From Pyricularia pennisetigena (lineage: Eukaryota > Ascomycota > Sordariomycetes > Magnaporthales > Pyriculariaceae), in NCBI RefSeq assembly GCF_004337985.1, contig NC_043743.1, forward strand, positions 645,366-709,365: a stretch of 64,000 nt of DNA. Direction: 5' to 3'. The notes under the pieces were generated by a model. The model ran no database searches, had not been told where the DNA came from, and saw only the letters and a list, made by a program, of their open reading frames with translations. Positions 1 to 12,564 of this stretch are shown here, in pieces. Every line of letters starts with the position of its first letter. Within the stretch, counting starts at the first letter, position 1. The translations under genes were made by a program, and so were the position numbers.

Positions 1-1329
1 GGGGGGAATGAGATATTGCGTTGAACCAGATCGAAAGTGATATTTTGCCCTTACTCCGAGGTATGTATGGTTCTAGAACTGGGACCAATACTTGGCTGCA
101 GTCAACTGATGTTACAACGTGCCTTTGTTCATTCCCTTTTGTTGGCAATGTTACCTTGAGTAGTGAGGGTTGGTTGAGGAGGTACGAAAGTAGGTACCTG
201 CTAAATCGTACCCCAACTAAGGCGGGATGTGCATATAGTACGCGGGCTAAATGACAACCCTGGGTTGGCTTTGGGCCAAGTATTCCCCTGATCACTTCCG
301 CTTCGGGCAGGTCCCATCCAGGTGGCTTGCGGCATCACAATTAGACTTTTCGACCTTAATCGGGCGCAAGAGCCTCCCTCATTTGGATTGCAACTGACCT
401 GCTTACCTCGTCCTTGACAGTAATTCCTGAATGCGTCTGAGTAAATCTAGAAACATCAACCTACTCATTGTCTTTATTACCGAACAGCATCTAGTTTCTT
501 TTTCTTCGGCGATGACGAATTTGATCTAAAGCCCTTGAGTGATGAAAAATTTCCCTCTCGCCTGGATCCCCTTTTGCTTTTAGTATCGTTGAGTGGCACA
601 GAGGATCAATTATCAAGGTCTTTCTAGATCAAGGATCGCCAGCACAACAGCTGGGAGCGGACAAGGGCCGTGAGCCGCCGTTGGTTGACATAGGGGTATT
701 CATGGGACCACATGGACTCGAGGAGAATAGTTACGGCGAAGTTGGGCCGGTCTCCTTGCATTCAACCCTGTTCCTATATTACTTTCATTCTTTTTTTTTT
801 TCTCTCTCTCTCTCAGGCAGTGCCTGACCTCACTGACCGTGGTCGGTTCACCAGAATTGAAGTTGCATTGGAGAGGGATCCTTCTCCTCTTCGCACTTAC
901 CTTGCCTCCTCCTTACATACTACTCCATGTCCCCACACCCCGGGTCATTTGCTCGACTGCCGGGTGTTCCCATGGCCTCCCCTGGTGTCCTGATCCACAC
1001 GGCCCGGTTCGTCTCATTGACATCGCTACCCTACCTTATAAGACGCCCCGAGCCCAAGCGGGCTCTTTCTTTTGTAGTTTATTCTTTCCCCACGAGGCGT
1101 CGAGAAGCCTGTGACCGACTATTTTGGTCTGGCATTCGCTTTGTCACCACGCGTCTTGGCCACTCCGTAGTGTGTTGCAGCGCCATTTATCACCGCATCC
1201 CACGCACCCTGTACATTCGCTCTCCTCCTCTTGCTCCCCCTCCCCCTCCTCCTCATTTTGGGTAATTCCTCATCTAGGCTCCTAGCTAGCAGGAACCAAA
1301 AGAGGGTGTTTTCTTTATCCCCTTCAAAG
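1..1329. other. Intergenic region upstream of the GH47 gene
   Basis: No convincing gene is seen. Short open frames occur, but none has a recognisable domain or a consistent set of splice sites. A long pyrimidine tract followed by CAG at about 788-817 resembles an intron 3' end and could mark a 5'-UTR intron of the downstream GH47 gene; this is inference. The last 100 bases before the GH47 start are C/T-rich, as is common for fungal promoters and 5' leaders. Confidence 0.5.
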
Positions 1330-3208
1330 ATGCGGCACATGCGACTCGGACAGTTGTTGTCCTTTATAGGACTCGCGTCGCTCACTTTTGCGTCGCCCCT
1401 GACCAAGCGGGAGATACAGTACTCGCCAAACCCGGAAAAGGCCGAGGCGGTCAAGGCGGCCTTCCGCAGGAGTTGGGATGGCTATATGCAACATGCTTTT
1501 CCACACGACACTCTGAGGCCGGTCTCTGGGGGCTGGGCGGATGATAGGTAAGGCTTTCCCTGTGGTTTTGCGTAGTCCTTTGTTTGGCCTATCTTTTGGT
1601 TTCTGCAGATAGTCATGGCTATAGATCTTTGAAATGCTTTGAGGTGTTAATACACGGAAAGTCAAGAAGAAATCATACTGATGAGTGGCTTCACAGGAAT
1701 GGTTGGGGCGCCAGTGCTGTGGATGCCTTTGGCACGGCCATTGTGATGGATGAGGAGGCGATTGTCAAGCAGATCCTGGATTTTGTGCCGACCATCGACT
1801 TTGATAAGACTTCGACAGAGATTTCTCTGTTTGAAACGACGATCCGTTATCTTGGTGGTTTGGTCTCGGGTAAGAAAGCTCACTTCTTATGATAATCCAC
1901 AAAGCTCCCTGTGATGATAACTAACCTTGCAACCTAGCATACGACCTTCTGACGGAGCCCAATGGCAAGCACGCAACGAGTAACGAGACCTTGGTCAAGG
2001 CGGTTCTCTCTCAGGCGGAGCGGCTGGCGACGAACCTCAAGTTCGCCTTCGATACGCCATCGGGAATTCCTGACAATTCGGTCTACTTCAATCCTTCGCG
2101 GAGGGCCGGGTCGCAAACCAACGGCATCGCAACCATTGGCACCCTGCAGCTCGAGTGGACCCGGCTGGCAGATCTGACAGGCAATCCCGTCTTCGCGGAG
2201 CTGGCTCTCAAGGCCAACTCGTATCTGCTCGACCCGAAACCGGCGCTCGGCGAGCCGTTCCCCGGCCTGCTCGGGACCAACGTCAACATCACGACGGGCT
2301 TGTTTACTGATGGCAACGGTGGATGGGGCGGTGGCACTGACAGCTTCTACGAGTACCTCATCAAGATGTACCTGTACGATCCCGACCGCTTTGGTCAGTA
2401 CAGAGACCGCTGGGTGCTGGCTGCCGACTCGAGTATCAAATACATGGCGTCCCACCCATCCACGCGCCCTGACCTCACCTTCCTGGCCGAGTGGAGGAAC
2501 ACCTCGTTGCGTTACATCTCGCAGCATCGTAAGTTCGATTTGCATTTATGATTCCACCCGACCCTCTATTGGTCATGTCGAGCCTATGGTACTGACAAGA
2601 AAGCAGTTGCATGTTTCGACGGCGGCAACTTCATCTTGGGAGGCCTGACGCTCCAGAACCAGAAATATGTCGACTTCGGCCTTGCTCTGACCAACGCCTG
2701 CCACGAGACGTACATCCAGACGGCCACAGGAATTGGGCCCGAGGTTTTCCGGTGGCAGGACGCATCCGCTGCCAACAGCAGCACGAACCCGTCACCGCCG
2801 GCAGGGCTCCAGGAGTTTTACAAGCGGGCGGGCTTTTGGATCCCGCCGTCGAACGACATTGGCGGCGCATCAATCTACCAGCTGCGTCCTGAGGTCATTG
2901 AGTCCTTCTACTACGCGTACCGAGCCACGGGTGATACAAAGTACCAGGACTGGGCCTGGGAGGCTTTTATCAGCATCAACCGCACCTGCGCCGCCGGGAC
3001 GGCATACTCGTCCATCAATGACGTCAACGCACCCGGCGGCGGTGGCTTCTTGGACTTCCAGGAGAGTTTCTGGTTCGCCGAGACCATGAAGTACTCGTAC
3101 CTCATCCACGCCGAGGATGCGCCGTGGCAGGTCAAGGCCGACAGGACCAACGGGTGGGTGTTCAACACGGAGGCGCACCCTATCAAGGTCCACGGGCGGC
3201 CTGGTTGA
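1330..3208 (+). CDS. Secreted class I alpha-1,2-mannosidase (GH47)
   Basis: Glycoside hydrolase family 47 enzyme, which trims alpha-1,2-linked mannose from N-glycans. Exons 1330-1547, 1697-1869, 1938-2528 and 2607-3208 join in frame to 527 aa, the usual size for fungal secreted forms. The N-terminus has a hydrophobic signal peptide (residues about 1-22) followed by SPLTKR, a Kex2-like KR site. Family signatures: [15 protein letters not shown] across the first junction, [14 protein letters not shown] (acid cluster), [21 protein letters not shown], and the C-terminal FNTEAHP, whose Thr ligates the catalytic calcium in known structures. Cys330 and Cys359 have the spacing of the conserved family disulfide. 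There is no C-terminal membrane anchor, so a secreted or Golgi-lumen enzyme is likelier than an ER-membrane one. It converges on the iron-transporter gene with 440 bases between the stops. An alternative start lies three codons downstream. Confidence 0.95.
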
Positions 3209-3648
3209 CGGCCTGGTTGAAGATTTTTATATCATTGTTTGTTATATTTTCATTTGATCCTGTCGAGCCCCCAAGAGACAAGGAATGATCGATATATTAT
3301 CTAGTGAGTTTCATGCCCAGTCGTGGCTACCTTTGTTGGATGTGTTCTCTTTTGTGCTTCCTTGGATGAGTGGCATGCGAGACGGTGACACGGAGCACTG
3401 CATAGCATATAAAGTCTCGATAGAACAGTATCAATTGGTATTAATACAAAGTATTGAACTGAATCGTGACAGATTTCAAGATTTGAGAAAAAAAAGAGAT
3501 ATGCCCGGATCATGAATTTTGGTTTTTCCCCCTCCGTGATCATCCAATGGCCTTATTGATCCCCTGAACGCCAAGACCTGACTAGCAACATATTCGAGCC
3601 GGTCGTAATGCTAACAAAAGAAAAGAAACAAAAGAAAGAAACGATTTT
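3209..3648. other. Convergent 3' intergenic region
   Basis: This lies between the stops of the GH47 and iron-transporter genes and should hold both 3' UTRs and poly(A) sites. It is AT-rich around 3220-3260 and 3480-3500. No gene is seen. Confidence 0.5.
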
Positions 3649-4763
3649 TCATGCAGCAGACCCCGTCAAAGGCCCACCGCCACCGGCCTCGGCCATGGAA
3701 TTAAACAACTTGACGAGCATCATGGCAGCAGCGGCGGCCGCGCCACCGACGATAACCATCTGCAGGGCACCTACGAGGCCCTTGCGCACGCACCCGGGCC
3801 CGCGCCAGCCGCACACGAAGCACGTCTTGGCGTAGCCGAACAAGAAGAGGGCGACGGCCATGACGGCGACGCTGATGGACCAGGCGCGGTGCAGGTCGGA
3901 CGCGACGACGTACGGCAGCAGCGGCAGCAGGCCGCCGAGGAAGTAGCCCAGCGCGATGGTCAGGCCCGACACGAGGGCGCGCGACGACTCGGGCGCCGGC
4001 TCGCGGTGGTGAAAGTGCATCAGGAATTCTGGGAGCATGCTATGGCCGCCGCCGCCGCCGCCGGTGCGCGACGACGACGAGGCTGAGATGTGCGCGGCCA
4101 GCGCGTCGACCGTCGGCTTGGGCACGTCGTAGGGCGCAAAGACCGAGCGCACAGCCTCGAGCGTTGCGTCCGGGTCTGTGTTTATCATGTGGTTTGTCTG
4201 GGCGAGGGTTTCTTGGTATGATGCGCTGTTTGTTGGGTGTTTGTGTTAGTCTTTTCTGAATTCTGATTCTGTAGCTCGAGAGAAACAGAACCCAAAGAGA
4301 AATAAAAATAAAAAAGGGGGACTTACACTTCGCTCTTGGCGCCCAGGTACCCACCCAACCCCATTGAGATGGCGCCGGCGATGAGCTCGGCCAGGCCGCC
4401 GTAGATGACGATGCGGCTGTCGTCGAGGGCCGAGAGGCCAGCCGTCAGGGCAAAAGGGACGGTGAGGCCGTCGGACAACCCGATGGTGGCATCGGATATT
4501 ATGCGGGCGCTGAGGCGGCGCGAGGACACCGACGACCCCGACGCCTGGCTGTCTGTGCTGCCGAGCGTGTGGCTGCTGGTCTGCGACTCGACGTCGTCGT
4601 CCTCCTCGGCCGGCCTCCTCCTGCCGCCCAGCAGAGGCTCCCGCTCGCCGATCCTCGCTGCTGAGCTGAACGGCGACAGTGTCGAGGGGCTGGAGGTGTC
4701 GTTTGTATCTTGCCTGCGACCGAGCAGGGCCGCGAGGCTGTTTTTGGCGGCCACCAGGGACAT
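3649..4763 (-). CDS. CCC1: Vacuolar iron transporter, CCC1/VIT family
   Basis: Membrane transporter that loads Fe2+ (and probably Mn2+) into the vacuole. Two exons on the minus strand, 4763-4327 and 4225-3649, join in frame (intron 101 nt, donor GTAAGT) to 337 aa. A Ser-rich, acidic cytosolic N-terminus of about 85 residues precedes the family core: ISDATIGLSDGLTVPFALTAGLSAL (segment 1), an IVIYGGLAELIAGAISMGLGGYLG-type segment 2 with the GLAE and MGLGGYL signatures, and KSEV followed by the metal-binding cytosolic helix region. Three further hydrophobic segments come after residue about 240, giving the expected five. The cytosolic loop holds a poly-Gly stretch beside a His-rich HFHHRE motif. 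The start is the first in-frame ATG. Fungal CCC1 genes are commonly iron-regulated; I did not search for a GATA-type site. Confidence 0.93.
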
Positions 4764-7700
4764 GATGACCGGCTCTTGTTGTATTGGAGAAGGGGTGGCG
4801 AGTATGTGTAGGTGAGTTTGATTGCTCTGATCCGGCGGGCAACTCGTCCTAGTTGCTGCCTGGAGGATGGAACGTGAAGAGGGTCTCTAGGCGTCGATGG
4901 TGGAAGATGCCCAGCTCCACACCAGCACAGGCGGATGGGTTTTTATGAGGCTGGTACGTTGCCTGCCGTCTTGAATGCCTTTTAAAGATCCGATACAGAA
5001 TATCGCGATAATCGAAGCCGGATACAATATTCCCCTCAATGCACTGACGAATTGCCTATACTCAGGTATTCCGGGAATAGATTCAAAATGCTCAGACACA
5101 GCTCGGTAGGAACGAAAGGGAAGAGAAGCACGCAGAAGAAGAAAAAAAATCAGAAGTCAGGCACCCCGTATTATGTCTTCCTTATCTGGGGAGAGATTTT
5201 TTTTCCCTTCGTTCGCCTCTTTATTTAAAATGCAGGAACACTTCTGCGGATCGAACCCACTGGTGCCTTATTCTACATGTAATAAATGGCGAATACCCAT
5301 GGGTGGCCTGGCTATACCCGCATGCCAGACGAGCTGTCTTATACCGAACAAAGAAGTAGTTTTTGCGACGGACAAATGACACGGCCGCATTAGTCGAATA
5401 AGCAGCAATTAGAAGCCTCACCATTGGTCAAGGGAAAACAAAGAAGGTCTCAAGAATCCCGGGCATTTTTTTTTTTATTTTATTTCCATCTTGGATCTTG
5501 GTTGAGTTTGCTGGCTGCATCAGGGTGCGTGCTAGTAGTACGTAACATTTCTCCTCTGTGGACAAAAGGCTACCAAGCTTTGCGTCTGCATCTATCGTTT
5601 TCTACAGGCATTTGCATGGATGAGGTCTCGAAATAGACCGTCTTGGCTAATTAACATCGCCGTGCTGACAATTAGCGACGCCGTGATTGGCTCAAGTAAT
5701 CAGGGTCTTCTTTCGCTCAGCTTCTGCGGCAGGGATCTGCTGGCGGGAAGTACCCCCGACTGGATTGGATTGGCTTTGTGCGTCGTAAGCAAATATGAAA
5801 AAAAAAAAGTGCATCTGCCCCTCGCTTAAAGGTATGGATATCTATTTTGCGACTTGATCCGCCCGTAGTTTCCGTGAAGCTTTGGTTGCGGTCAGGAACG
5901 CACCTATGAGAAGGTGGATGGATGGGTGTTGAAAAAGTAGACAGATTGATGGTAATTATTCTCTCGAGTCCAGGTAAGAAAAATGGTGAAATTGGGGTCG
6001 AAAACTTGGCAATGACAATTGGTGTTGAAAACTTGACAATTTGTATAACTCACTCGGCCTATCAATTTTGACAGGAAAAAAAAAAAAAAAAAAAAAACCT
6101 ACATGCAGGGGCGGGCATTCCTTAGCATGGCTGCACATCCTCTCTGTTCTCAATGACCTCCAAGTTTCAATGCCTTCAATTCATGAGCAAAGAACCATTA
6201 CGGTCCTTATATAGCGCCAGTCGCTCATGTTAAAAGGCCAACGTCGCCCCCCCTCTAGGGTTCATCCAAACTTTCAGCATCTCGTTTGCCGTCCCAAGCT
6301 TGTCGGACAACCTCCAAAACACTTCCTGTTTGGTGTCATAGACTCCGCTCGAACCTCGCGTCTTGTGCGTATTCCCCGAGAAATCGCAGGAAAAGACTGG
6401 GCAAGTGGTGTTGGTGTAAAAATGATTTTGCATCGACATCGACTCCGAAAACGGCTAGAGGTCGCGATGAATAAGAAAAACGGTGTTGCACCTCTCCCCG
6501 CCCAATCGCAACTTGTTATTCCTATGTCCCTATCGAGTGACTGATTCAAACATCATGTTTTCGCGCCTCGCATGCCGAGATAACAATATGGCAAGGTCAG
6601 CTGTACAAGAATTTTGATGCAACTCATCTCTGGCTGTGCTGTCCACTCTGAATCTCCCAGAGGAGCTGGGTGATGGCGACCTCTCGGCATCTTCACTGCC
6701 GTTGGACGCAGACTGGACTATTATAAATATCCCAATAGCTTGGGTAGGAATGGCACAAGGCATTAGTCAAAGACAACCAAGCTCAAGCTGCTAAATCCGG
6801 AAAGCCAAGTCTACCTTCTTGGGATGTATCTGGGTTGAAAGGCATAATCGCCAGAGGGTTACAATAGGGTTGAAGAGAAAAAGCAAACACAGTCACAATT
6901 GCTCCCTCATATGTTATTGGCATGAGGTGTAAAGTGACAGCCCTTCCATACGCTGGAATAGAGCATGACTGAAAAAGAAGAGAAAAAGTCACAGCCATCC
7001 AGCGAGTAAGTGTCAGTTCTAAGCATGGTAGGGGGAGACTCTTGACTGGAAAATCTCACACAGAGTGCCCAGGGCAGACACTTGCGTTTTGCAAACCTAC
7101 TCAGTACATCCTTTGCCTTGGTCTTTGATCGGTTCCAGTTCCAGTCTATGACCACTGGCTGGACAGAGGCCCGACTTGTAGACCTCGGCAACAACGCAAA
7201 CCCCCAGCTATACACATTTGGTCGACATTAGCATGCCTTTGATCTGGGGGTCCAAATTGAGGTCTAGGATGTAAGGCATGATACTATACGTAGATATCAC
7301 TCGTTGATATCTAAAGCTCTGGACACCACCATGTCCTTCTGCACAAGTAAAGTTGATCCTCATGTCGGCAACTCAGCTGGAAAGTGACGCTCCCAGTCTG
7401 TCTCGTCTTCTTCCGATTTGATTTGGAATTCTCCGATCAGAATCTTCTCGGTAGAGAGGAAGTCAGCCTATAAAGGCAAACCATATTCGCACCGACGATG
7501 CTCTGGCACTTGCCGTCGAGGTGTGCAACCACTCGTATATGGATGCTGAGAGACAAACCACTGGAGAGACAGAATAGTACATGTATCGGGGTAGATTCGA
7601 GCAGCGGTAACTATTGTTATTCAGTGCTATCGTCCAGCTCTCGACATAGCCAATCTGAGTGTACTGTCTTGGACACGAGAGGGCATCAGGAAAGGCGGCC

Positions 7701-10700
7701 TTGACGAAATGCAAATTTATCAGCTTTGAAGCCTACCAGCAACAAAGCGATGTGTCGGGAAAAGGGCCATCATAACTGGACGCGAGATTTCATCGGATCT
7801 GGCCCTGGTATCGGCAGAGATTCGATATCTGTATTGTTGCCGAAAGTCTTTTTTTTTTTTTTTTCCAAAGAGTTTACATCCATTAACATAGATGGATGGC
7901 TGAATGAGGAATATTCTTAGGCTTGTCGCAGTAGTGAGTCGAGAAGGGATTTGCTTCATTCGCTCTTGGTTCCACTGTTTGGTGTAGGCAACTGGTATTA
8001 CTGTCCAGAAGGTATGCCTAATTTTTGATAGAATCTGTAACCACAACCGACACGTATACGGTGCGAAAAGCTGTAAATATCTCTGGCTAACAATCACCTG
8101 ACAGGGTAGGCAGGCTTAATAAAATACATTTGAAGGACGGGCGTGTGTAAGAGATATAGAGTTGGTAGGGAAGACACGATATCGGAAAGTACAGTACCTG
8201 GGCGAGTTAAGCAAGGTACCTTAATACCTTATGTGCACAATTTTTGAATCGAACCGGATTGCCATGCGCGTGCGAGACGTCAGTTTTGCATTCACCTCTG
8301 TTTGCTTGAGTGCTTTGGTGGTTCGTACAAATAATAAGAGGCAGGAACATGTTTAAAAATAAATCAGTCAGTTCACTTGAGCTGTCTTGTCCATTGCACA
8401 AATGTAGCGAATGTACTTGTCCAAATCTAGGTAAGCGAAGATGCTAAGCATCCTGCCACTGACTGGAGTTGATGGGGCTGACTCGCCTCATGTTCAGACG
8501 TAAGGTGCAAATTTGCCATACAACAGGTACGTAGCGTCATACTGCACTGTGGAGTCGATTTGGTTTGCTTGANNNNNNNNNNNNNNNNNNNNNNNNNNNN
8601 NNNNNNNNNNNNNNNNNNAATCAGACCAAAACATCTTGGCTTGATCTCCATCTTGATCGAGTGCAAACATCAGTCAATAGTAAACCCGGGGTTGATCATA
8701 TTAACCGGAGAAAACACCTGTTCGCACGCACTAGCAGATCAGTAAGCGAGATGGGAGGCGATCTTCATACAGTAAATAATTCTTTGCGTGGAAATAAATA
8801 TAATCGATCATATTTATTTGACCTTGCAAGTTCGCAAGGCTTCCTTCTCAATTTTTTTTTTTTTTTTTGTCTTTAAAAAAACAAGCAGTGATACTGACTG
8901 AAGCTTGTTTCGTTTAGTTTACATTTCACCTAGAAACAATCGTCCAAGGTCACCAAAAAAGTTGCACAATGATTGATGGACTTTTCGCGCCATAGGTTCA
9001 TCCTGACTCTTCAACAGGGCTATCCCTTGGGTTGGCCTCTAGCTCATGAGCCTCAGCCCGGCCCTACGCATTAATTCGGATATATCTTCTACAATTGGAA
9101 CACATTACTAGCATGCACCTGTCCAGGCGAGGCAGTACGTCAACAGGTGTCGTTCTCATTCTGATTTGAAACGCCTGCAGATCGCCCACCAGGTCGAGTG
9201 TGGTACATTCGGGCCAATTACAGACCTGCAGGACACAGTGAAGGAGAGGAGAGTTGTTGACCCTGAGGAGGTCTCGAGACTAAGGAGGTACTATAGATAC
9301 TAATCAAGGTAATTATGTCACAACACGGTCTTTGTGAACCGCCCTCCGTTTGGTGTTTGTAAATGGTCTCGCGTTCGGGTCCATCCCCGCCCTTTTACTA
9401 GGTGTTCATTCCGAGAAGACTGACAAAGTATTTCCATCATTCATACGCCTTTTTACCAAGGACCCATCCCCAATCGATACATCCAAACTCATCAGCAGCA
9501 TAATAAGTTCGTTGTTCTTTATTTCTTTATTTCTTTATATCTTTCACTCACCACTTTGCCGCAAAATATGATAAAAAAAAAAAAAAATCAATCCCATGGG
9601 TATTTTGGACAGCGTCCAATCTTTGGCTGTGGAGACACCGGGCTTTATTGAGCCCAACCAAGGATTTGTCGGACCCTCCCGTCGCACCTCCAACAGGAGG
9701 GTCCCAGTTTCATGACAAAACGCCAAGATTCTGGAAATGGAAACAAGCATGTCACAACCAATTTCATCAGGCGCCGTCGAGCCGCGGATTCGGTAAAAGC
9801 CCGCCTTGGTTATCCCCAAAAAGGGCATTGTGCGCTTTGCGGGCTGAAATCAAGTCGAAGTGAAGCGAAAAACTTGCGTGCTGATCCGACAAGAGGGATC
9901 CGGGGAATCGAAAAGAGAGAAGGGAAAAAAAGAAAACCGATAGACGGGTTAAACGGCCTGATTGTGTAACAGCGGCTTAGACGGATGACAACAGGAAACA
10001 ACCCAATGATACATCAGACCAAAATCGACGGCATATCAATGGCATAGATTGATATCCCTACCACACCATCTTTGGAGCTGACTGACTATCCGGAAGAGAT
10101 TAAAAAAAAATGCGTGTACAGTACATTCCAGAGTTTGGCGGGCCCCGTGGAAATGTACTGTATATAGACGCCTGGGATTCAGATGAGACAAGAGACCAAG
10201 AAAATTCACATTTCCCATGTTTGCCCAAATTTCCCAGGAGTCTCTCTCGTTGCTCAGGAGTTTGCTGTGTGATTTTTTTTTCTTTTTTACTTTTCTCAGT
10301 CTTCTTCGGCATCATGTCCGAACCCCGAGTGTGTATCCCTCCCCCTTTACAACGAATGGGTCGCGAAACACAACGGGATCACCAATGAGAAGGCTTTGTT
10401 CATCAGGGCCGAAACAAGCCCTGTGGCTCCCCCAGCTATTATGGCAGCAGAGCCTCCTAATGCGCGTGGATCGCCGTTCAACGGGAGATCCACACCGGCA
10501 ATTTCTCTGGACAGATCCTTGAAAGTCACGGTCCACAGCGCGACAATGACCGTTGCAGATGTCTCGACATCTGCCCACCAACAACGACCCGCCAGCCCCT
10601 GTCACCCGCCAAAAGTTGCGGTAGGCAGAGCGGATCCCCCACCTGAACACCAAAGGACGTCCTAAATAGGCCAAATACTCGATAGCCCATGATGGCCCAC

Positions 10701-11146
10701 AATCTTGCCGTCGTCCCATGCGTTGTTCCTGGTCCCACCGGCATGGTTGCGATGGACCCCCCTAGGGCCCTGCCGCCCATCTCAGCAGGAAGAGGAAGGT
10801 CGAGAGAGACAGGGCTGGGATAGGGGGGCCCGTCGGACTGGGCTAGGGGGTTCGGCCGGGTCAAAATGGAAAATATCTATTAAGCTGCCATCCCATAGAA
10901 GAGCAGCCCAGAACCATCACGAACCCGAAGTTCACTTTCTCTTCTTTTCTCACCTTCTTACTATCCTTCAATCCTCCGGCAGGCTGTAGTTCCTTTCCTT
11001 AAGGTCCTTTTTAGTAACCTTCGCTTCAACTTCACCTGTGCAGGCACACTTTTTTTTTAGGGGGAAAAGAATTACCCTTTTTCGTCAAATCCTCGTTTTT
11101 TATTCACAGTGCTCTTTTTGGCCTTTTCCGTTCACAACCAGTCAAG
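4764..11146. other. 6.4-kb stretch without a convincing gene
   Basis: Many short open frames lie on both strands, none with a recognisable domain, a long coding run or a clean set of introns. It contains an assembly gap (8573-8618), homopolymer runs (about 6075-6097, 7850-7864, 8852-8868) and ordinary mixed sequence without obvious terminal inverted repeats or transposase or polymerase motifs. At its right end (10347-10600, minus) an 84-codon frame with hydrophobic, Gly/Ala-rich character may be a gene remnant. The last few hundred bases should contain the promoter of the Egh16-like gene and include a pyrimidine-rich leader. Confidence 0.45.
8573..8618. other. Assembly gap (run of N)
   Basis: Forty-six N characters interrupt the sequence. 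The true length of the missing DNA is unknown, so statements about the surrounding gene-poor region are provisional. Confidence 0.99.
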
Positions 11147-12564
11147 ATGCCTTCTATTACACGGACTCTGGCCTTCTCGGCCCTTCTGGCTTTTGCCAAC
11201 GCTCAGGGTGTTGTCCTGAAGGCTGTCGGTGACAAGGGCGAGAGTGCACCTCTCCAGGGTATGTTCTACCTTTTCAACCACCAGTACACCCGTTGCTTGA
11301 CCAGTATGATATATCAGATACTAACCAGGACCTCACTGCAGTCGACACGAAGAACCCTGCCGACAACAACTTCATCTCCGACGCTGAGATCAGGGAGAAC
11401 ATCGTCAACGCTTGTGGAAGGACTGCTGCTGGTAACATTGATATTGGCGAGACCTCCGAGATCAACCTGTCCAAGAATGCCGTCACCAGCGTCAAGAAGG
11501 GCAGCAGCCTCGTCCTCACCATCAAACAAGGCGGTGCCAACGGTGCGGGTCCTTTCGACTGCGACCTGGATCTCACCAACAACTCCAACGGTCTGACTGG
11601 CCAGACCAAGCTTCAGACCAAGGAGACCAAGAAGGGCGACAACATCGAGGTCACCACCACGATGCCTAACGACCTGAAGTGCGTTGGTGGTAAGTTGTCA
11701 AAACAATAGCATCCGCAGCGGTGGTCACAACGATACACCCACCCCGTGAGGCCCAGAATGGATTTGGCTGACTCCTTTTGCTCGTTTACAGGCTCCACTG
11801 GTGACCTTTGCATGGTCCGCTGCCGTAACAAGCAGAACTTTGGTGGTTGCGTCGCCATCCAGCAGACCGACACCACCCCCAACGTCAACAGCCCCCAGAA
11901 CATCAAGACCGGGGCCACGCTCAAGGGCGTCCTGGACCAGGTGAACCAGGACCAACGCGACTTGAAGGTCACCGTCGACGCCATCGCATCTGCCTCTGAG
12001 AAGGACCAGGGTGCCGCTGTCGCCAAGGCCCTGGTCGACTTCAACTTGGCCAACGGCGTCCTCAAGGACCAGAACACCACCCGCGTCACTCCCCCCGCCA
12101 ACAACAACAACAACAACAATTCAGGCAAGAACAACAATTCTGGCAAAAACAATTCTGGCAAGAACAATTCTGGCAAGAACAACAATGCCAAGAACAACAG
12201 TGGCAACAGGAACGCCGCCAAGAACAACAGCGGCGGCCGGAACAACGCCGCCAAGAACAACAGCGGTGGCAAGAACAACGCCGCCAAGAACAACAGCGGC
12301 GGCCGGAACAACGCCGCCAAGAACAACAGCGGCGGCCGGAACAACAACAACGCTAACGCCAACAACAACGCTAACGCCAAGAACAACAGCGGCGGCAAGA
12401 ACAACAACAACGCTGCTGCCAAGAACAAAAACAACGCCGCCGCCAAGAACAACAAGCGCGAGCTGTTCAGGGAGATCAAGAGGTCGGACGCCGAGGACGT
12501 CGAGGAGGTCCAGGTCAAGGCGCAGAGCGCTGCCGGAAATGGGTTTTTTGACGACGAGGAGTAG
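11147..12564 (+). CDS. Egh16-like (GAS/MAS-type) secreted protein with Asn-rich repeat tail
   Basis: Member of the fungal Egh16-like family (appressorium-associated GAS/MAS proteins of Magnaporthe, gEgh16 of Blumeria). The biochemical function is unknown; family members are linked to host penetration. Exons 11147-11258, 11342-11689 and 11792-12564 join in frame to 410 aa. Residues 1-19 form a signal peptide ending in ANA. The family core follows: FISDAEIRENIVNACGRT, GNIDIGE, a GAGPFDCDLD motif, MPNDLKCVGGSTGDLCMVRCRN and FGGCVAIQQTD, with conserved Cys in each block. From residue about 257 to 374 the protein becomes a low-complexity tail of Asn, Gly, Lys and Ala built from NNSGK units and four tandem 11-residue units. 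It ends with a charged segment containing an NKRE site. The core assignment is firm; the role of the tail is unknown. Confidence 0.93.
12100..12455 (+). repeat. Coding minisatellite encoding the Asn/Gly/Lys tail
   Basis: Inside the last exon of the Egh16-like gene. Short NNSGK-type repeats (about 12100-12210) are followed by four exactly phased 33-nt units at 12214-12246, 12247-12279, 12280-12312 and 12313-12345. Each encodes AAKNNSGG(R/K)NN and they are nearly identical at nucleotide level. More degenerate Asn/Ala/Lys repeats run on to about 12455. All units keep the reading frame. Confidence 0.95.

Noticed and set aside
5240..5300. GGATCGAACCC resembling a reverse-strand tRNA T-loop
   Set aside because: The flanking stem bases do not pair and no D-arm or anticodon arm is found at the right spacing.
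4764..11146. Transposable element or RIP-degraded repeat in the gene-poor block
   Set aside because: No terminal repeats, polymerase, integrase or transposase motifs, and no obvious extreme AT bias by eye; without self-comparison or RIP indices it cannot be claimed.
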